64,000 nt of DNA from Diphasiastrum complanatum (lineage: Eukaryota > Streptophyta > Lycopodiopsida > Lycopodiales > Lycopodiaceae): positions 24,459,390-24,523,389 of the forward strand of contig CM055102.1 in the NCBI GenBank assembly GCA_029204225.1, read 5' to 3'. A program made the position numbers and the translations under genes. Each line of letters begins with the position of its first letter. The first letter of the stretch is position 1. The notes under the pieces were generated by a model that saw nothing but the letters and a program-made list of their open reading frames with translations, made no database searches and was not told the DNA's origin. Below, in pieces: positions 49,972 to 63,115 of the stretch.

Positions 49972-51097
49972 GGGGAGACCTTTGTTCTTTGTTCTCTATC
50001 ATATATGAGCCACAAGGAAGTTCTCGTGCCTAAAAATTTTAAATTTGAACAGCTCCCAAAAAAAAGGGGCCCTAGGACATCTGGAGATGCCAGGAAGTAC
50101 TCCATGGCATTTCCGCTTAACCCATATTAGCATTTTTAATTCCAATTCATCTACCACATGGGAGGCCTCACTTTTTTGTGTGAATTGGGGTAAAGGTCTT
50201 CCTCCTTTTATATCCAATGAACATTGAGTTTGTTGACAAATATGCATGCCCCACGACTATGTGTAAAAACACGCCAAAGTGTAGACAAAAAGGAGTAATA
50301 TTCTAAAAACTAGAGATACCCTTAATTATGTAGACTAGTTGACCTAGTTATAGGTTAACACTCCTTACTTGAGATGATGCAATTCCCACCTTAAGGGTGT
50401 TGTAAAGACAAAACATTTCTAAAAATTATATGTGCTCTTGGGTGCTCAAACTTGTGCCTACAACTCTAAATTTTTTCTCTTTTTCTCTCTATCTCTTTAT
50501 CTCTATCTTAATGCCAAGATGATGTTTTTTGCTTTTGTGTGGATCATATTTCACCTACTTCAATCTTATAGCGCTTCTAATTATCACATTTCTTTTAGAA
50601 TTTTTCAAGGGACAACCCAATTATACCCAACATTTAGAGGAGCCACACATTGTCAACCTTTTTCCATTGGAATATTTATGCAACTAGTACTAACCAATCA
50701 AAAAACTTGTGGGAGATACCCACTATAATGTTTCCTTGAAAGGTCCTTCTCAAACACTTGCCAAGTTGTGATTCCATATCATGTTCACTTAATGCATGTG
50801 TCTTGTCATGACAGGTAAGGCTACTTATGTGTCTCATCATGACATATTAGGACGGCTAAAAGTCTAATAGGTTTTGTAGTTGAGGGAAAAAAATCAGCGT
50901 GCCTGTGCCTGTGTCTGCATAAAGGATTGGCATGGAAAATTGCTTCACATTATTGAAGATGATTAAATCTTGAGGTTGCCCTTCCTCAAATATACAAAGT
51001 TTCTCGTAAAACATTGAACCTCAGACTTGGCCCATTAACTTCCAAGTGCTAAGGACTTGGCAAGGATGGCCCTATACTATGGGCCTTGCCCCGACAA

Positions 51098-51100
<3 letters not shown>
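49972..51100. other. Spacer with no gene
   Basis: No coding region supported. The ORF at 50432-50728 lacks any family resemblance. Confidence 0.5.

Positions 51101-51179
<79 letters not shown>
51101..51179. repeat. Compound (CT)n(TA)n microsatellite
   Basis: About 15 CT units followed by about 23 TA units. Confidence 0.98.
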
Positions 51180-51182
<3 letters not shown>

Positions 51183-51276
51183 CTCCCTGAAGTTTCAATT
51201 CTAAAAAACCCTAGCTCTTCACATTCTTCATTTTGAAAGCTCTATTCATTTCAAAATGATTACAAAAATCATCACG

Positions 51277-52351
51277 TAATGGATACTTTGTGTCTATTCT
51301 GTCCACTTTTTGAACAAATTAAACAGCAAAATAGGCATTTGTTTTTCTTTTAAAAAAAATTGCTGCCCATTCCAACTTGCGCGTCAAGCCTCAGGTGCCA
51401 GGCTGCCATGTGGCAGCGTCAGAGTGGTTGGAAAAAGTCAAACTGCTCATTATGCTTTATAATGAGCATGTAAAAATATTCAAAGTATCCATTACGCAGT
51501 GGAAAGTGCCGGGCACGAGCCATTATGCCTGGTTCGGCTTTCCAAAAGTTTTTATGCCAAGCCTTGCCTAAAAAATCCCTGGAAATCCTTATCGGGCATA
51601 AAATGGCCTATGCCTGGCCCATTCCATAGTACAAAATATTTTGGTTCTAAATTTACATGAACATGAACCCTAAACCCTAAACCCGGTAAAAATTTGCAAC
51701 AAAAATTTAGGCTCAGCTGAAGCCTCGACTAAAAATTTTTTGGAAATCCTTATCAGGCAGAATGTCCTTGCCCCAACACATTCCATTGCGTAATGGGTAC
51801 CTTGACTGTTTTCACATGTACATTATGAAGCATAATAAGCAGTTTGACTTTGATTGACCACTATGGACATGTCATGCGGCATCTATACAGACGCGCAGGG
51901 TAGAAAGTGCAGCACCTCCATTTTAAAAAAAAAAACATATATATTTTGCTCTTTAATCCATTCAAAAAATGGGCATAATAGTCACAAGGTATATCCATTA
52001 CGTTTGTGGACGTGCCTACAAAATATAAATGGAATCACTTGGCATGAACCAACACCTACTATGGAATGCGTCGGCGAGCACAAGCCATTTTGCCCGGTTC
52101 GGCTTTTAGAATTTTTTGGACAAGGCCCGGAGCCTAAAAATTTTTGGAAAGCCGAACCGAGCAGAATGGCATGTTCCCGGCACCTTCCATTGCGTAATGG
52201 ACCGGGCAGAATGGCATGTGTCAACGCCTTCCACATGGCAGCCTGACGCATGACGTGCAGGTTTTAAAGTGCATCAATTTTTTTTAAATAGATGATATTT
52301 GCTTTTTAATCTGTTCAAAAAATGAGAATAATAGTCGCAGAGTATCCATTA
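51277..52351. mobile_element. Foldback element with about 310-base inverted arms
   Basis: The left arm (51277-51600) is complementary, with gaps, to the right arm (52040-52351). The outer ends TAATGGATACTTTGTG and the inverse of CGCAGAGTATCCATTA form terminal inverted repeats. Matching inner phrases include CAGGCTGCCATGTGG, TCCATTACGCA-TGGAA, GTGCCGGG and GGTTCGGCTTTCCAAAA. The middle (51780-52030) carries another partial unit in the right-arm direction, so the element is internally repetitive. No transposase ORF is present: it is non-autonomous. Target duplication not identified. Confidence 0.75.
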
Positions 52352-55300
52352 AGGACTATGAAAAATTTTAGAAGGAGCCCGGAGCCTTATTCCTTTGCTA
52401 CTTCGTGTTGTAGTGAATAGGAGAGCATCATCATAGATTTGATACCAGTTGTCGTCACATTGCATGGAGATACTGCACGATTTCGGCTGCTTGTTTCTCT
52501 ATTGTTTCCATAGCACGTCTATAACACGTTGCTTTGCTGACAACAAGTTACTGACTGATAGTGTTATCTAGCCTAAACTCATGTCAATCTACAGAATTGC
52601 TGTGTTTTTTAAGAAGATCCTTGTAAAACGTTATGTGGGTACTGTGAGGGAGCTTCTCTCTCACCCACACACACTCAACCCGCACACACACACAAAATCC
52701 TCCATGGCAAAAGTGTAATCTTGAAGTACGCCAACCTCCACATGCTTTGCCACTCTAGTGTGGTTTGTCTGTGCAAAGATTTTACATCTCATTATAATCT
52801 TTGAATCTTAAGATCATATCTGAATTTCTCTTTGACCTCTATGAAATCGGTGATAATTATTGCCTGTGGCAACCCACTTTTCACACTAGCTGCTTTCTTC
52901 TTTAGTTGGAGTATACATGAGATATAGTTTGAAGGCACTCTTGACGAGTATTGAGGAAGTTCTGTATTTTTATAACATGTCAGTACGATTAATCACTATT
53001 CGCTACTCCTGCCGCAATTATGATTACTATAGGATGTGTTGTGTCCGAGAGTTAGTAGAAGGAGTGAATGCATTGAAGGTGCAGACTGACTGTAAAGTTT
53101 CTGGGATCAGCCAGTGATACTCAATCTATGCCATTTCAAGGGATTAATTAGCTATGTCTGCTTTGGTGTACTAACACTGAGCTTTAATCTTCAAGGGTCT
53201 TTACTCTCTCCAGTACTAGAGGAGAAAACAAAGAGACAAATACCGCTTACGTTGGCTGGATTGGAGTCTTCCATATCATGTTGTTAACCAGATTTTACAT
53301 AGCTTTCAAATTTGCTGTGATTCATGGTGAAGGACGGACTAACGACTAACTACAACACAGAATAGACTTGGTAAACTGCCTTTACTGCTGTACAATTGTT
53401 ATGATCTGGTGATGAAAGTGGATGGGGCATGGATTTTTTTAATCAGAGAGTTTTGATTCATACTCCTGATCTAGTTTTTTCACTTCTTGAAATTTGTCCA
53501 AAAGTAATTATAAACTTTCCATCTTCATTTTGATAGATTGTACCAAAAGTCAATAAAGGTCTACCACCACACATGTTTGCCTTTTTGGAGAGCAAGAGCA
53601 ACAATTGATCCACTACCTACAAATAGAACAACAACCCAATATTGTTGGTCAAGAAAACAGATCCAGCAATTTATTTGTCACTGGCTATGGCTACATGCTA
53701 TTTTTACCATCATTGGCACTTCATGTCTTCCAACTCATTGCTCAATAAGGCACCACCATCTTTTTAGATATTTGGTCTATAACTAGAATCTAGATGTCAC
53801 ATTACTAAGAATCAAAATGACAACAAATAGAGAAATCTCACCAGAATACGAGTAGCTCTTGACCAACATTGCAATAATCTATTAGTGCCTTTCACACTCC
53901 AAATTTCCAATATGTTGCCAATTTAAGGAGTGGAATAATAAATTTGATTGCAAAGAAATTTTCTTGATATCCCTTGTAAAAACTTCTCCTTCAATGATCT
54001 ACTCATCTTCAAATCATATGGAATACCACAAAAGTACACAATGTGTATGCTTGCTTGTGCAAAAATTTGAGCTTTATGCTATTCTTTTGTTGAAGCAAAA
54101 AGCTGAGTGTTATGCTATTACTTCCTTGTCAAATTGAATGATTTGATGTTGATGCATTAATATCCTTTGGCACAAATGCAAGATAATCAGAGTTGTATGG
54201 TTGTTAGACCTTAAATGACAAATTTATGGTTAAATTTCTACCTTTTGACTTTGAAATTCAAGATGTGTGTCAATTGAAAGCCCTATAGAAACATTATTTT
54301 CTTGCTTTAATCCTTGCTTTAAAGGAAAAGAGAACAAAGTTGCTAAAATGAAAGATTTTTTAAATTAAAATAAACATTAGAGCTATGCACTTCGACATGG
54401 GGTTAAGAAAAAATTGAGCAAGCTATGCTACACATGGCTTGCCAACATTGAGCAAAATTCTGAACACATGGAATAAGTGGCCAATTGTGCTCAAACAGTA
54501 CATCTCTTGCCCTACTAGCATTCGTCCCAGCTGTAGTGGTTTGGGCCCTTCATGGTTACTTGTAGTTTCGTGAATGGTTTTTGTCTACAATAATGACTAG
54601 GAATTTTTTTTATTCTTGGCCGCCCTCAAGCTCTGATCATGTGAAAAAATCAAATTAAAAAATGATCTAATCATAATGATCTAGGCCCTCAATAATTGCA
54701 CTAACCTCCACAAGCCAAATTTTAGACAATGCACTCAAAAATTGATACCATGAGCAAATAAATACCATACACGATTGAATAGATATAAATTTATAGAACA
54801 TGCAGCACATTCAAATATGAGACTTGACCTGCTATTAGCAAGATATTCATCAACTAAATCATCACTATAATACTCATCAATAGTATCCGAAACTAGCTAC
54901 TCCAACAATCCCACAACAAATGCAAAGGTAAGAGCAAAATCAAGATAGAAATGCCATAGAATGATCTCCAAACCAACAACATGTTGCTTAGTCTCATTCT
55001 CCATGAGAGAGGTGACTCTCTCTCTACTCCTCTCTCTTGAGTCATATAGTCTAAAATAGCAAATTTGAACTTTATACTACCAATTTTAGTCCATACAGCC
55101 AATTTAACTCAAATGAAGGCCACTTTGTGGGAATTAAAGTCTACCAGTTCTTAGACCTGTCTAAAAATAGTAGTTATTACTATTATAATTACCTTCACAC
55201 GCGTGAAAATTTTTATGTACAATATGTACTATTTTGGCCTCCATGTGACCAAAAACAGAAAAGAAACCAACAAACAATTTTTCACAAGCCACATGGAATG

Positions 55301-55399
55301 TGATCTATTGGAAGATGCCTAAGGCTATTCACGATAGATCAATATTAGTATACAATGCATATCTTGGAGTGCACATACCTTCATCAGCATCATCAAACT
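52352..55399. other. Spacer with no gene
   Basis: Both strands were examined; no exon with splice signals or domain phrases is apparent. The ORFs at 52917-53117 and 53538-53786 have no recognisable content. The part 54990-55060 resembles the CT-rich LTR piece CTCCATGAGAGAGGTGACTC only in composition. Confidence 0.55.
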
Positions 55400-55489
55400 A
55401 ATTACAAACACAATGGTCAAGATTTTTGTCTTGGATCTTCCCAAGAACCAATCTTACATTGCTCTTTCTCTTATAAGACTCCCTCTTAA

Positions 55490-56030
55490 TGATTGCATCA
55501 TAAGAAGTAAAAACTTCAAAGACATTAGAAGCCATGAAAAAAATGATTAGTACCTTCAACATAAGGATTATTGAAGTACTCTCTTTTTTCAAACAAGAAC
55601 TTCTACTCAATGTTTTAGGTAATAAACTCATATGATAATGATTCTTCCTCACTATCATTCACAATGACATCATTCAAAGTACATCCTACTTTGAACTCTT
55701 CACATACTTCTCTTCTTTTTGACTTGTGACTAGCTCCCTCACCAAGTCTCTTGATAGAAATTTGATCTACTCACTTTATGAAGACATGTGACTCCACTTG
55801 CTGCAAAAATGACTTTCTTGGACTCATCACAAAAGAATGTACCACCTCCTTCATGCATGCACTTAGCAACATCTTTTTCCATATGATCAAAGAGATCATT
55901 AACAACAATCTTTTTCAAGGAAGAACATTCACTTCCATTGATGAAGTTAGCTCTTTCCTTACCTTTTGCATGCTTGCACTTGGCATGAAGAACCATTGAA
56001 ACACCATTATTATCCTCAAGACTAGCCAAG
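55490..56030 (-). pseudogene. Unrecognised coding region X, element C
   Basis: It shares with element B the phrases KGKERANFING, DHMEKDVAKCMHEGGG, KKVIFAASGVTCLHK and NRSSCLKKESTSIILML. From 56062 to 55739 it is open and continuous with the end of the protease frame, which shows that X was once fused to Gag-protease. A shift near 55745 and later stops disable it. Confidence 0.6.
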
Positions 56031-56714
56031 TTAGCACAAAGATGAACATCTCCAAGAAGCATATTAGATCTTGACCTAGATCTAGCATAAGGAAGCTTCT
56101 TAGACTTTGCATAAGATCCACAAATCTTATTGATGCCAAAAATAACTCTGGAAAGTTGAGACCAATCTCCTTTTCCATTCCATCCTTTTTATTAGCCATA
56201 ACAAATGCATCAAGCTTGAAAAGTCTACCTTGTCTATTGCCACTAGCAACCAAGATTTCTTTCTTTGTAATGAAACAAACATCACCAACCTGCATCCTTT
56301 CTCTATCATTTGACCAACACTTAGCCAATTCTTTGAAAGTGAAGGAATATAAAGAACACCATCAAGTCTTGCTTTCCTATTAGTAGAGAGACAAATAGGA
56401 ATTGAACCAATACCTTCAATCACACACTCACCACCATTGGCCATGTGAATTGCTTTCTTGGCTCCATCATAAGTGACCAAAGCAGTAAAGAACTCCTTGT
56501 GACTAGTCATGTGTGAACTAGTCAAGCGTGAACTAGCTCCACTATCAATCCACCATGAATCTTTGTCATCTTCACTTGATATTGGACTTGAAGAACACAC
56601 CAAAAGAGAATCACCACCACCTAGATCCTCATCATTAGTAGTAAAGTTGATTTGCTTGCTACCATCATCTCTTTGCTTCTTCAAAGATTCATTAGCAAAA
56701 TGCCCTGATTCCAC
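56031..56714 (-). pseudogene. Protease, element C
   Basis: WWIDSGASSRLTSSHMTSH (about 56510-56568) is the catalytic region. The D-S-G is intact, but a 15-base tandem duplication adds five residues just after it compared with element B. SLSKNWLSVGQM follows, then a frameshift before KKEILVASGNRQGRLF. No pre-integrase motif is seen. Confidence 0.85.
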
Positions 56715-57190
56715 AATAAAAGTATTTCAACTTAGTCTTATCTTTCTTTTTGCCAAAAGAGGATGTTTCACCTTGATCTTTCTCTTTAGACCACTTGCCT
56801 TTGCCTTTGCCCTTGAACTTGTCTTTGATGAGCATAGCCTCCTCTTCACAATGAGATGTCGATGTAGATCCACCTCCTCTTGATTGAAGCCTATACTCCT
56901 CATTCACCAAGATCTCTTGCAAATCCACAATACTTGGAAAAGTCTTTTGAATAGCAAAACTTTGAACAAGATTAGCATGATCATCCAACAAGTCATTAAG
57001 TATAACTTGAACAAGTTCCACCTCCTTAATGCTTCCATCAATACATGCTAACTCATCATTGAATGCTTTAACCCTCAAAACAAAAGCATGAGTACTCTCT
57101 TCTTTCTTTTGCAAACTTTGAAAGATTGTATCCTAAGAGTAATCACTCTTTTGATGTAGACTTGGATTCATAAAGCTTCCTCAAAGATTT
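56692..57190 (-). pseudogene. Gag C-terminal part and broken zinc knuckle, element C
   Basis: The frame 56692-57114 covers the last part of Gag (AFVLRVKAFNDELACIDG, HANLVQSFAIQKTFPS). The knuckle reads YFYCGI, a frameshift, then SGHFANES, so the first and third Cys are Tyr and Ser and the motif is destroyed. A shift near 57115-57190 separates this from the N-terminal part. Confidence 0.83.
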
Positions 57191-57457
57191 CTAAGCCTCC
57201 AAAGATGATGTGCACTTACCAATCTCCTTGAGAAGTTCATTGGTAACATTCATCTTAATCATGTGTAGAGCCCTTTTGGACCTCTTATCATACCTCATTT
57301 GATCTTGTTGAGTTGCTGGTCTCTCCTCCAAACCTACAACAATATCCAAAACATCATTAATCTCAAGAAGTGATTCCATTCTCACTTTCCACAATGAATA
57401 GTTACTTGAGGTCAGCCTATCATTGCCTTCCAACATGAACCCGCCACTTGTAGACAT
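57191..57457 (-). pseudogene. Gag N-terminal part, element C
   Basis: Starts at the minus-strand ATG 57457-57455 (MSTSGGFMLEGNDRLTSSNY), then SLWKVRMESLLEINDVLDIV and ALHMIKMNVTNELLKEI. Here the WKVRM position damaged in element B is intact. Confidence 0.85.
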
Positions 57458-58050
57458 GTTGCAATGACCTGATCTTATTCTTTCAACCTGTTCCAATACA
57501 CAAAGAACTCTCTTGAATGTCAACAAATGAATTCAAGAAGAAATCACAAAGATATGGAACCTCTCAAATCTCTTCTAGCACTTCTAACTAGAAAATCAGC
57601 ACATAGAATAGTGAAATCTTGATCAACCTATGATCTATCCTCAATCTAATGATTCTTGCCACTTCCTTAGATTGAAACACACTCAAATGAAGTTCTAGTA
57701 ACCTCCAAAAAAGAGATCCAATCAAAATTAGAGTTTTGACAAAATCACAAAAAATTGAATATCTCAAATTCTACATGCAATTTCTAAAAACTTGATATAT
57801 CATCTTGTAGCCTCTAAGGAGACCTTCCTAATGCACCAAAAATTGGCTAATTCCAGTAAACCAAGTGTGAAATCGGAATTGATAAAGTTTGTAAACCTAT
57901 ATTGAGTTTTGACCTACAAAAGATCAATTCTACATATGCAAAAATGGAGATTTTTGAGTAGAAATCAATCTAGCATGCTGTAGCATTGGTAACTCCTCCA
58001 AATCTTTGATAAATGTGGTTGATCCTTTGATAAACTAAAACAAAATACCA
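57458..58050 (-). other. Leader of element C with degraded primer-binding site
   Basis: Non-coding on the minus strand from 58050 down. The first bases after the LTR read TGGTATTTTGTTT, the first six matching the initiator-Met primer-binding site and the rest mutated. Confidence 0.7.
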
Positions 58051-58663
58051 TGTAAAGGATTTCAGGCCCTGATCTTTGGTTACAGAGAGAGCAAACCAAC
58101 AGTCTTGCTAATGTAGAAAAATCAGCATCTACATACAAAATGAGATGCAAACTCTAAGAGATGATCAAACATGAACCAAAACATAAAATATGGTTGTTTT
58201 CCATACAATTACAGTACCCTACTATATTTCACACGTGTGGAACCAAAAATAGCAATAAATGATCATTCTACGCAGAATTGCAAGATAACATCATGAGAGT
58301 GCACAATGAGTAGTAAAACCCAAAGAGAACCATGTATAATGATGAAATGAGAGAGATAAGAGAGAAGATGTGTCTCTCCATGAGTTACATCCTTTTATAA
58401 CAGGTCCAAACCCTATTTTACCACTTGGCTTTCCCTCCAATATGAAAAACCCTACTATTTCGGGACTAGATTCAATGTATCCAAGTTCAAATTTGAATCT
58501 CTCTCAAACTTGACTACCAACTTTTCCTAACTTTCAAAAAGTGTTTATTGAATGTATTTTAAACTAATAACACTTCAAAAATTTTATCTCTAAGTCTTAA
58601 ATGAGTTTTGGCCTCAATTGACAATTTATCAAAATATGAGTAAACTTGTTGAAATCTCTCACA
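58051..58663 (-). repeat. 5' LTR of element C
   Basis: On the minus strand it starts TGTGAGAGATTTC (58663) and ends CTTTACA (58051). It aligns with 25243-25885 and carries the palindrome CACACGTGTGG (58228-58238). Confidence 0.88.
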
Positions 58664-60937
<2,274 letters not shown>

Positions 60938-61672
60938 CTATTTCCTTGTTGCTTGCTTGATGTCGTACAAATTCCTAGCTCAACTATCATGTGGATTCCA
61001 TATAACTTGCTTAGTTATATATGGAAAGGAGATAGACCATCTATTGCTCGTCTCAATAGAGCTATCAACCACTTGGGTAACAAACATTTTTTGGATCAAC
61101 TGAAAACTTTTGATCTTGAAAGTGTAGGAAGGAAGTTTCTATCCAATGAAATTATTGTTATTATTTTGCCTAATGAGTTTCAGGCTAATGTGGGCCACAT
61201 CAAAGAGAATTCTAGTGTGTAGGTGAACAAGATGGACGACTCGAGTGAAGAGGAAGATTTATCCTCAGAGCGAGAAACTCTTTTGGCAGCGCAAGTGGGC
61301 GGAGGTGCATCCACATCAGCAGAGTTAGAGAAAATAGATGAGTCCAATGATATCGTGCTTCATATCCATGGCCTTGTTCTAATCATTCTGGATGGGCAAG
61401 AGTATGTGTTCATGCATGATTTGCAACATGTTCTTGGCTTGTGAGAAGATGAGATGTTCGCAGCATTAGTAAACTTGTAGAATGGCAGTTCCACATTTGA
61501 CCACACACAGCCCGACTATTATGGCCTTATTCAGTTAAGGACATGGAATAGTCCTAATATGGTAGACCGGCTCTCTAGTGTTCGAGATTATTGGTCACGC
61601 CGAGATTTAATTCCACATCGAGGCCTGTTGGTGACTGTCACCAATGACCTTGAGAGGACCCAGACACTCTAA
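60938..61672 (+). pseudogene. Decayed ORF of unknown function
   Basis: A single plus-strand frame runs about 245 codons with only three stops (TAG 61220, TGA 61442, TAG 61478) and no frameshift. Readable phrases: RPSIARLNRAINHLGNKHFL, FDLESVGRKFLSNEI, an acidic patch DDSSEEEDLSSERE, HDLQHVLGL, and DYYGLIQLRTWNSPNMVDRL then YWSRRDLIPHRG. I recognise no family. A long frame with isolated stops suggests a real coding sequence that died recently by point mutation. The end at 61672 overlaps the possible start of a downstream LTR. Confidence 0.4.
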
Positions 61673-62013
61673 TGAAGACATATGGAGTAGTGCATGTACG
61701 TGTGATTGATATAGGTAGGAGGAATGCATGAAGAGTTGTGATCTATTTATAGTTGACCTGCATGGGGATTGCATGGGCTTATGTGCAGGATCCTACTCTC
61801 TACATATTGAGGTAGTGATTATTCCATCGATGACTTTGGTCTAGGTTACCAGTTGAGCTCTTCTAGATTCTCCTCTTGCTATCACATGGCTTGGGGGCTA
61901 GATCCAGGAGGATTCTCCAGGAGGGATCTAAGATTGGTTGGGTGGTTTTGCTCCATTGTCTCTCTTGTGTTTTTCTGTCCTCATCTTAGGGGTTTTCACT
62001 AGTGGCCTTTACA
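61673..62013 (+). repeat. Probable LTR 3' part before a primer-binding site
   Basis: The segment ends CCTTTACA at 62013, with a primer-binding site two bases later. TATTTATAG near 61744 could be the LTR TATA box. The left border is not defined and there is no second copy. Confidence 0.5.
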
Positions 62014-62014
62014 T

Positions 62015-62030
62015 TGGTATCAGAGTTCGG
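62015..62030 (+). promoter_or_regulatory. Primer-binding site, initiator-Met type
   Basis: TGGTATCAGAGTTCGG lies just after an LTR-like CA end. Confidence 0.75.
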
Positions 62031-62706
62031 CTAAGATGCAATCTTGGATGGGATGGAGACAAGTTCTACATCGAATCCGAATTGGAACGCACTTGGATTC
62101 ACATCCCGGATGGAGTGCTATTTTTTCAAGGGAAATTGGATTTGGATTCAATAATTCATGTGTGAAGCATGCTTTTCAAAAATTGGTGGTAGAGTGCTCT
62201 TCCCCTTGTCTAATTTTATTAGAGATGTTGTGCATTAGTGTGGAATTCATTCTTAATTTTTTGTAGCCTTGAGAAAGTTTCTGTTTGAAGTAGAATGATA
62301 TGCATGAGTAGATCCACTTTCTTGGTTAAATCTATTTTTTTAGGATGAACAATTTTTAAGAATCCATAATGTTTTAGATAGTCTTAATTCAGATTTAGTA
62401 ACAGGATGTTTGTTGATAGATTGATGATTATTCATAAAGAATATACTGACTGTTGCTGAAATTCTTGAATTTATGGATTGCATGTGAGGATTTATGGTTT
62501 TATTTGACTAATCCTCTTATGTGTCATGCAAACTAAATGAAACTGAAAACATAGAATGGAAATTGTAATTGCGCATTCGTCAGAAAAGCAGATAAAGACA
62601 TGGAGTAGTGATGCATGCAGATGAACCCCTTGAAGCCTTTCTTGGATTGATGCTTGTTGACGATTGAAAGAATTTAGAACTGTAAAATCTATAACGATTT
62701 ACGACA
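62031..62706 (+). other. Leader remnant followed by a second probable LTR end
   Basis: The first part would be the leader of the preceding element. The last part ends TTACGACA at 62706, directly before another primer-binding site, so a second LTR ends here. Borders are unclear. Confidence 0.45.
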
Positions 62707-62720
62707 TGATATCAGAGCGG
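62707..62720 (+). promoter_or_regulatory. Primer-binding site of the copia element at the right edge
   Basis: TGATATCAGAGCGG follows the LTR-like end GACA with one substitution from the usual TGGTATCAGAGC. Confidence 0.65.
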
Positions 62721-62761
62721 ACATTTCAGTAATCTACATTTCTAATTGCAGATTATCGGTC

Positions 62762-63115
62762 TTGTTTCTACCAAGACATCTTTCTAACAAACGCACAGCC
62801 AAAGTTCAACCACAAGAGCAAATCCAACAACAAAGGGAGGAACAACCTTCTGAACAAGAGCTTGAACAACCACAGATTCAGCATGAACCAAAAGCACTAC
62901 AACCAAGAACTTCTGCTAGGATTAGAAGACTGTCAACTAAGCTTTTTGAAAGCTTAGAAACAAACGAATTTTGTGGAGTTCTTGAAGAACCAACAAAATA
63001 TCAAGACACTAAAAGTAGCCCTGAGCAAAGACAATGGTTGCAGGCCATAGATGAAGAAATGCTATCCATGAAGAAAAACAAATGCAAAAGGATACACTCA
63101 GAAAAGAGGTATTGA
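62762..63115 (+). pseudogene. Copia integrase-RT linker and RT start
   Basis: An open frame of 117 codons. A Gln/Glu/Pro-rich linker (QEQIQQQREEQPSEQ) leads to RTSARIRR and then EEPTKYQDTKSSPEQRQWLQ and AIDEEMLSMKKNK, the start of the copia RT (RVT_2). Because this follows within 50 bases of a primer-binding site, gag, protease and integrase have been deleted. About 25 residues of early RT are also missing near 63090. Confidence 0.8.

Larger units (their letters stand above)
55400..58663 (-). mobile_element. Copia-type gag-protease element C, 3' end lost
   Basis: On the minus strand: 5' LTR, primer-binding site remnant, leader, gag, protease and region X. It is a diverged sister of element B with the same order and no integrase or RT. 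Its left end stops near 55400-55500, where similarity to B ends, so the 3' LTR is absent. Elements B and C share the LTR at opposite ends, which proves the terminal repeat. Confidence 0.87.
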
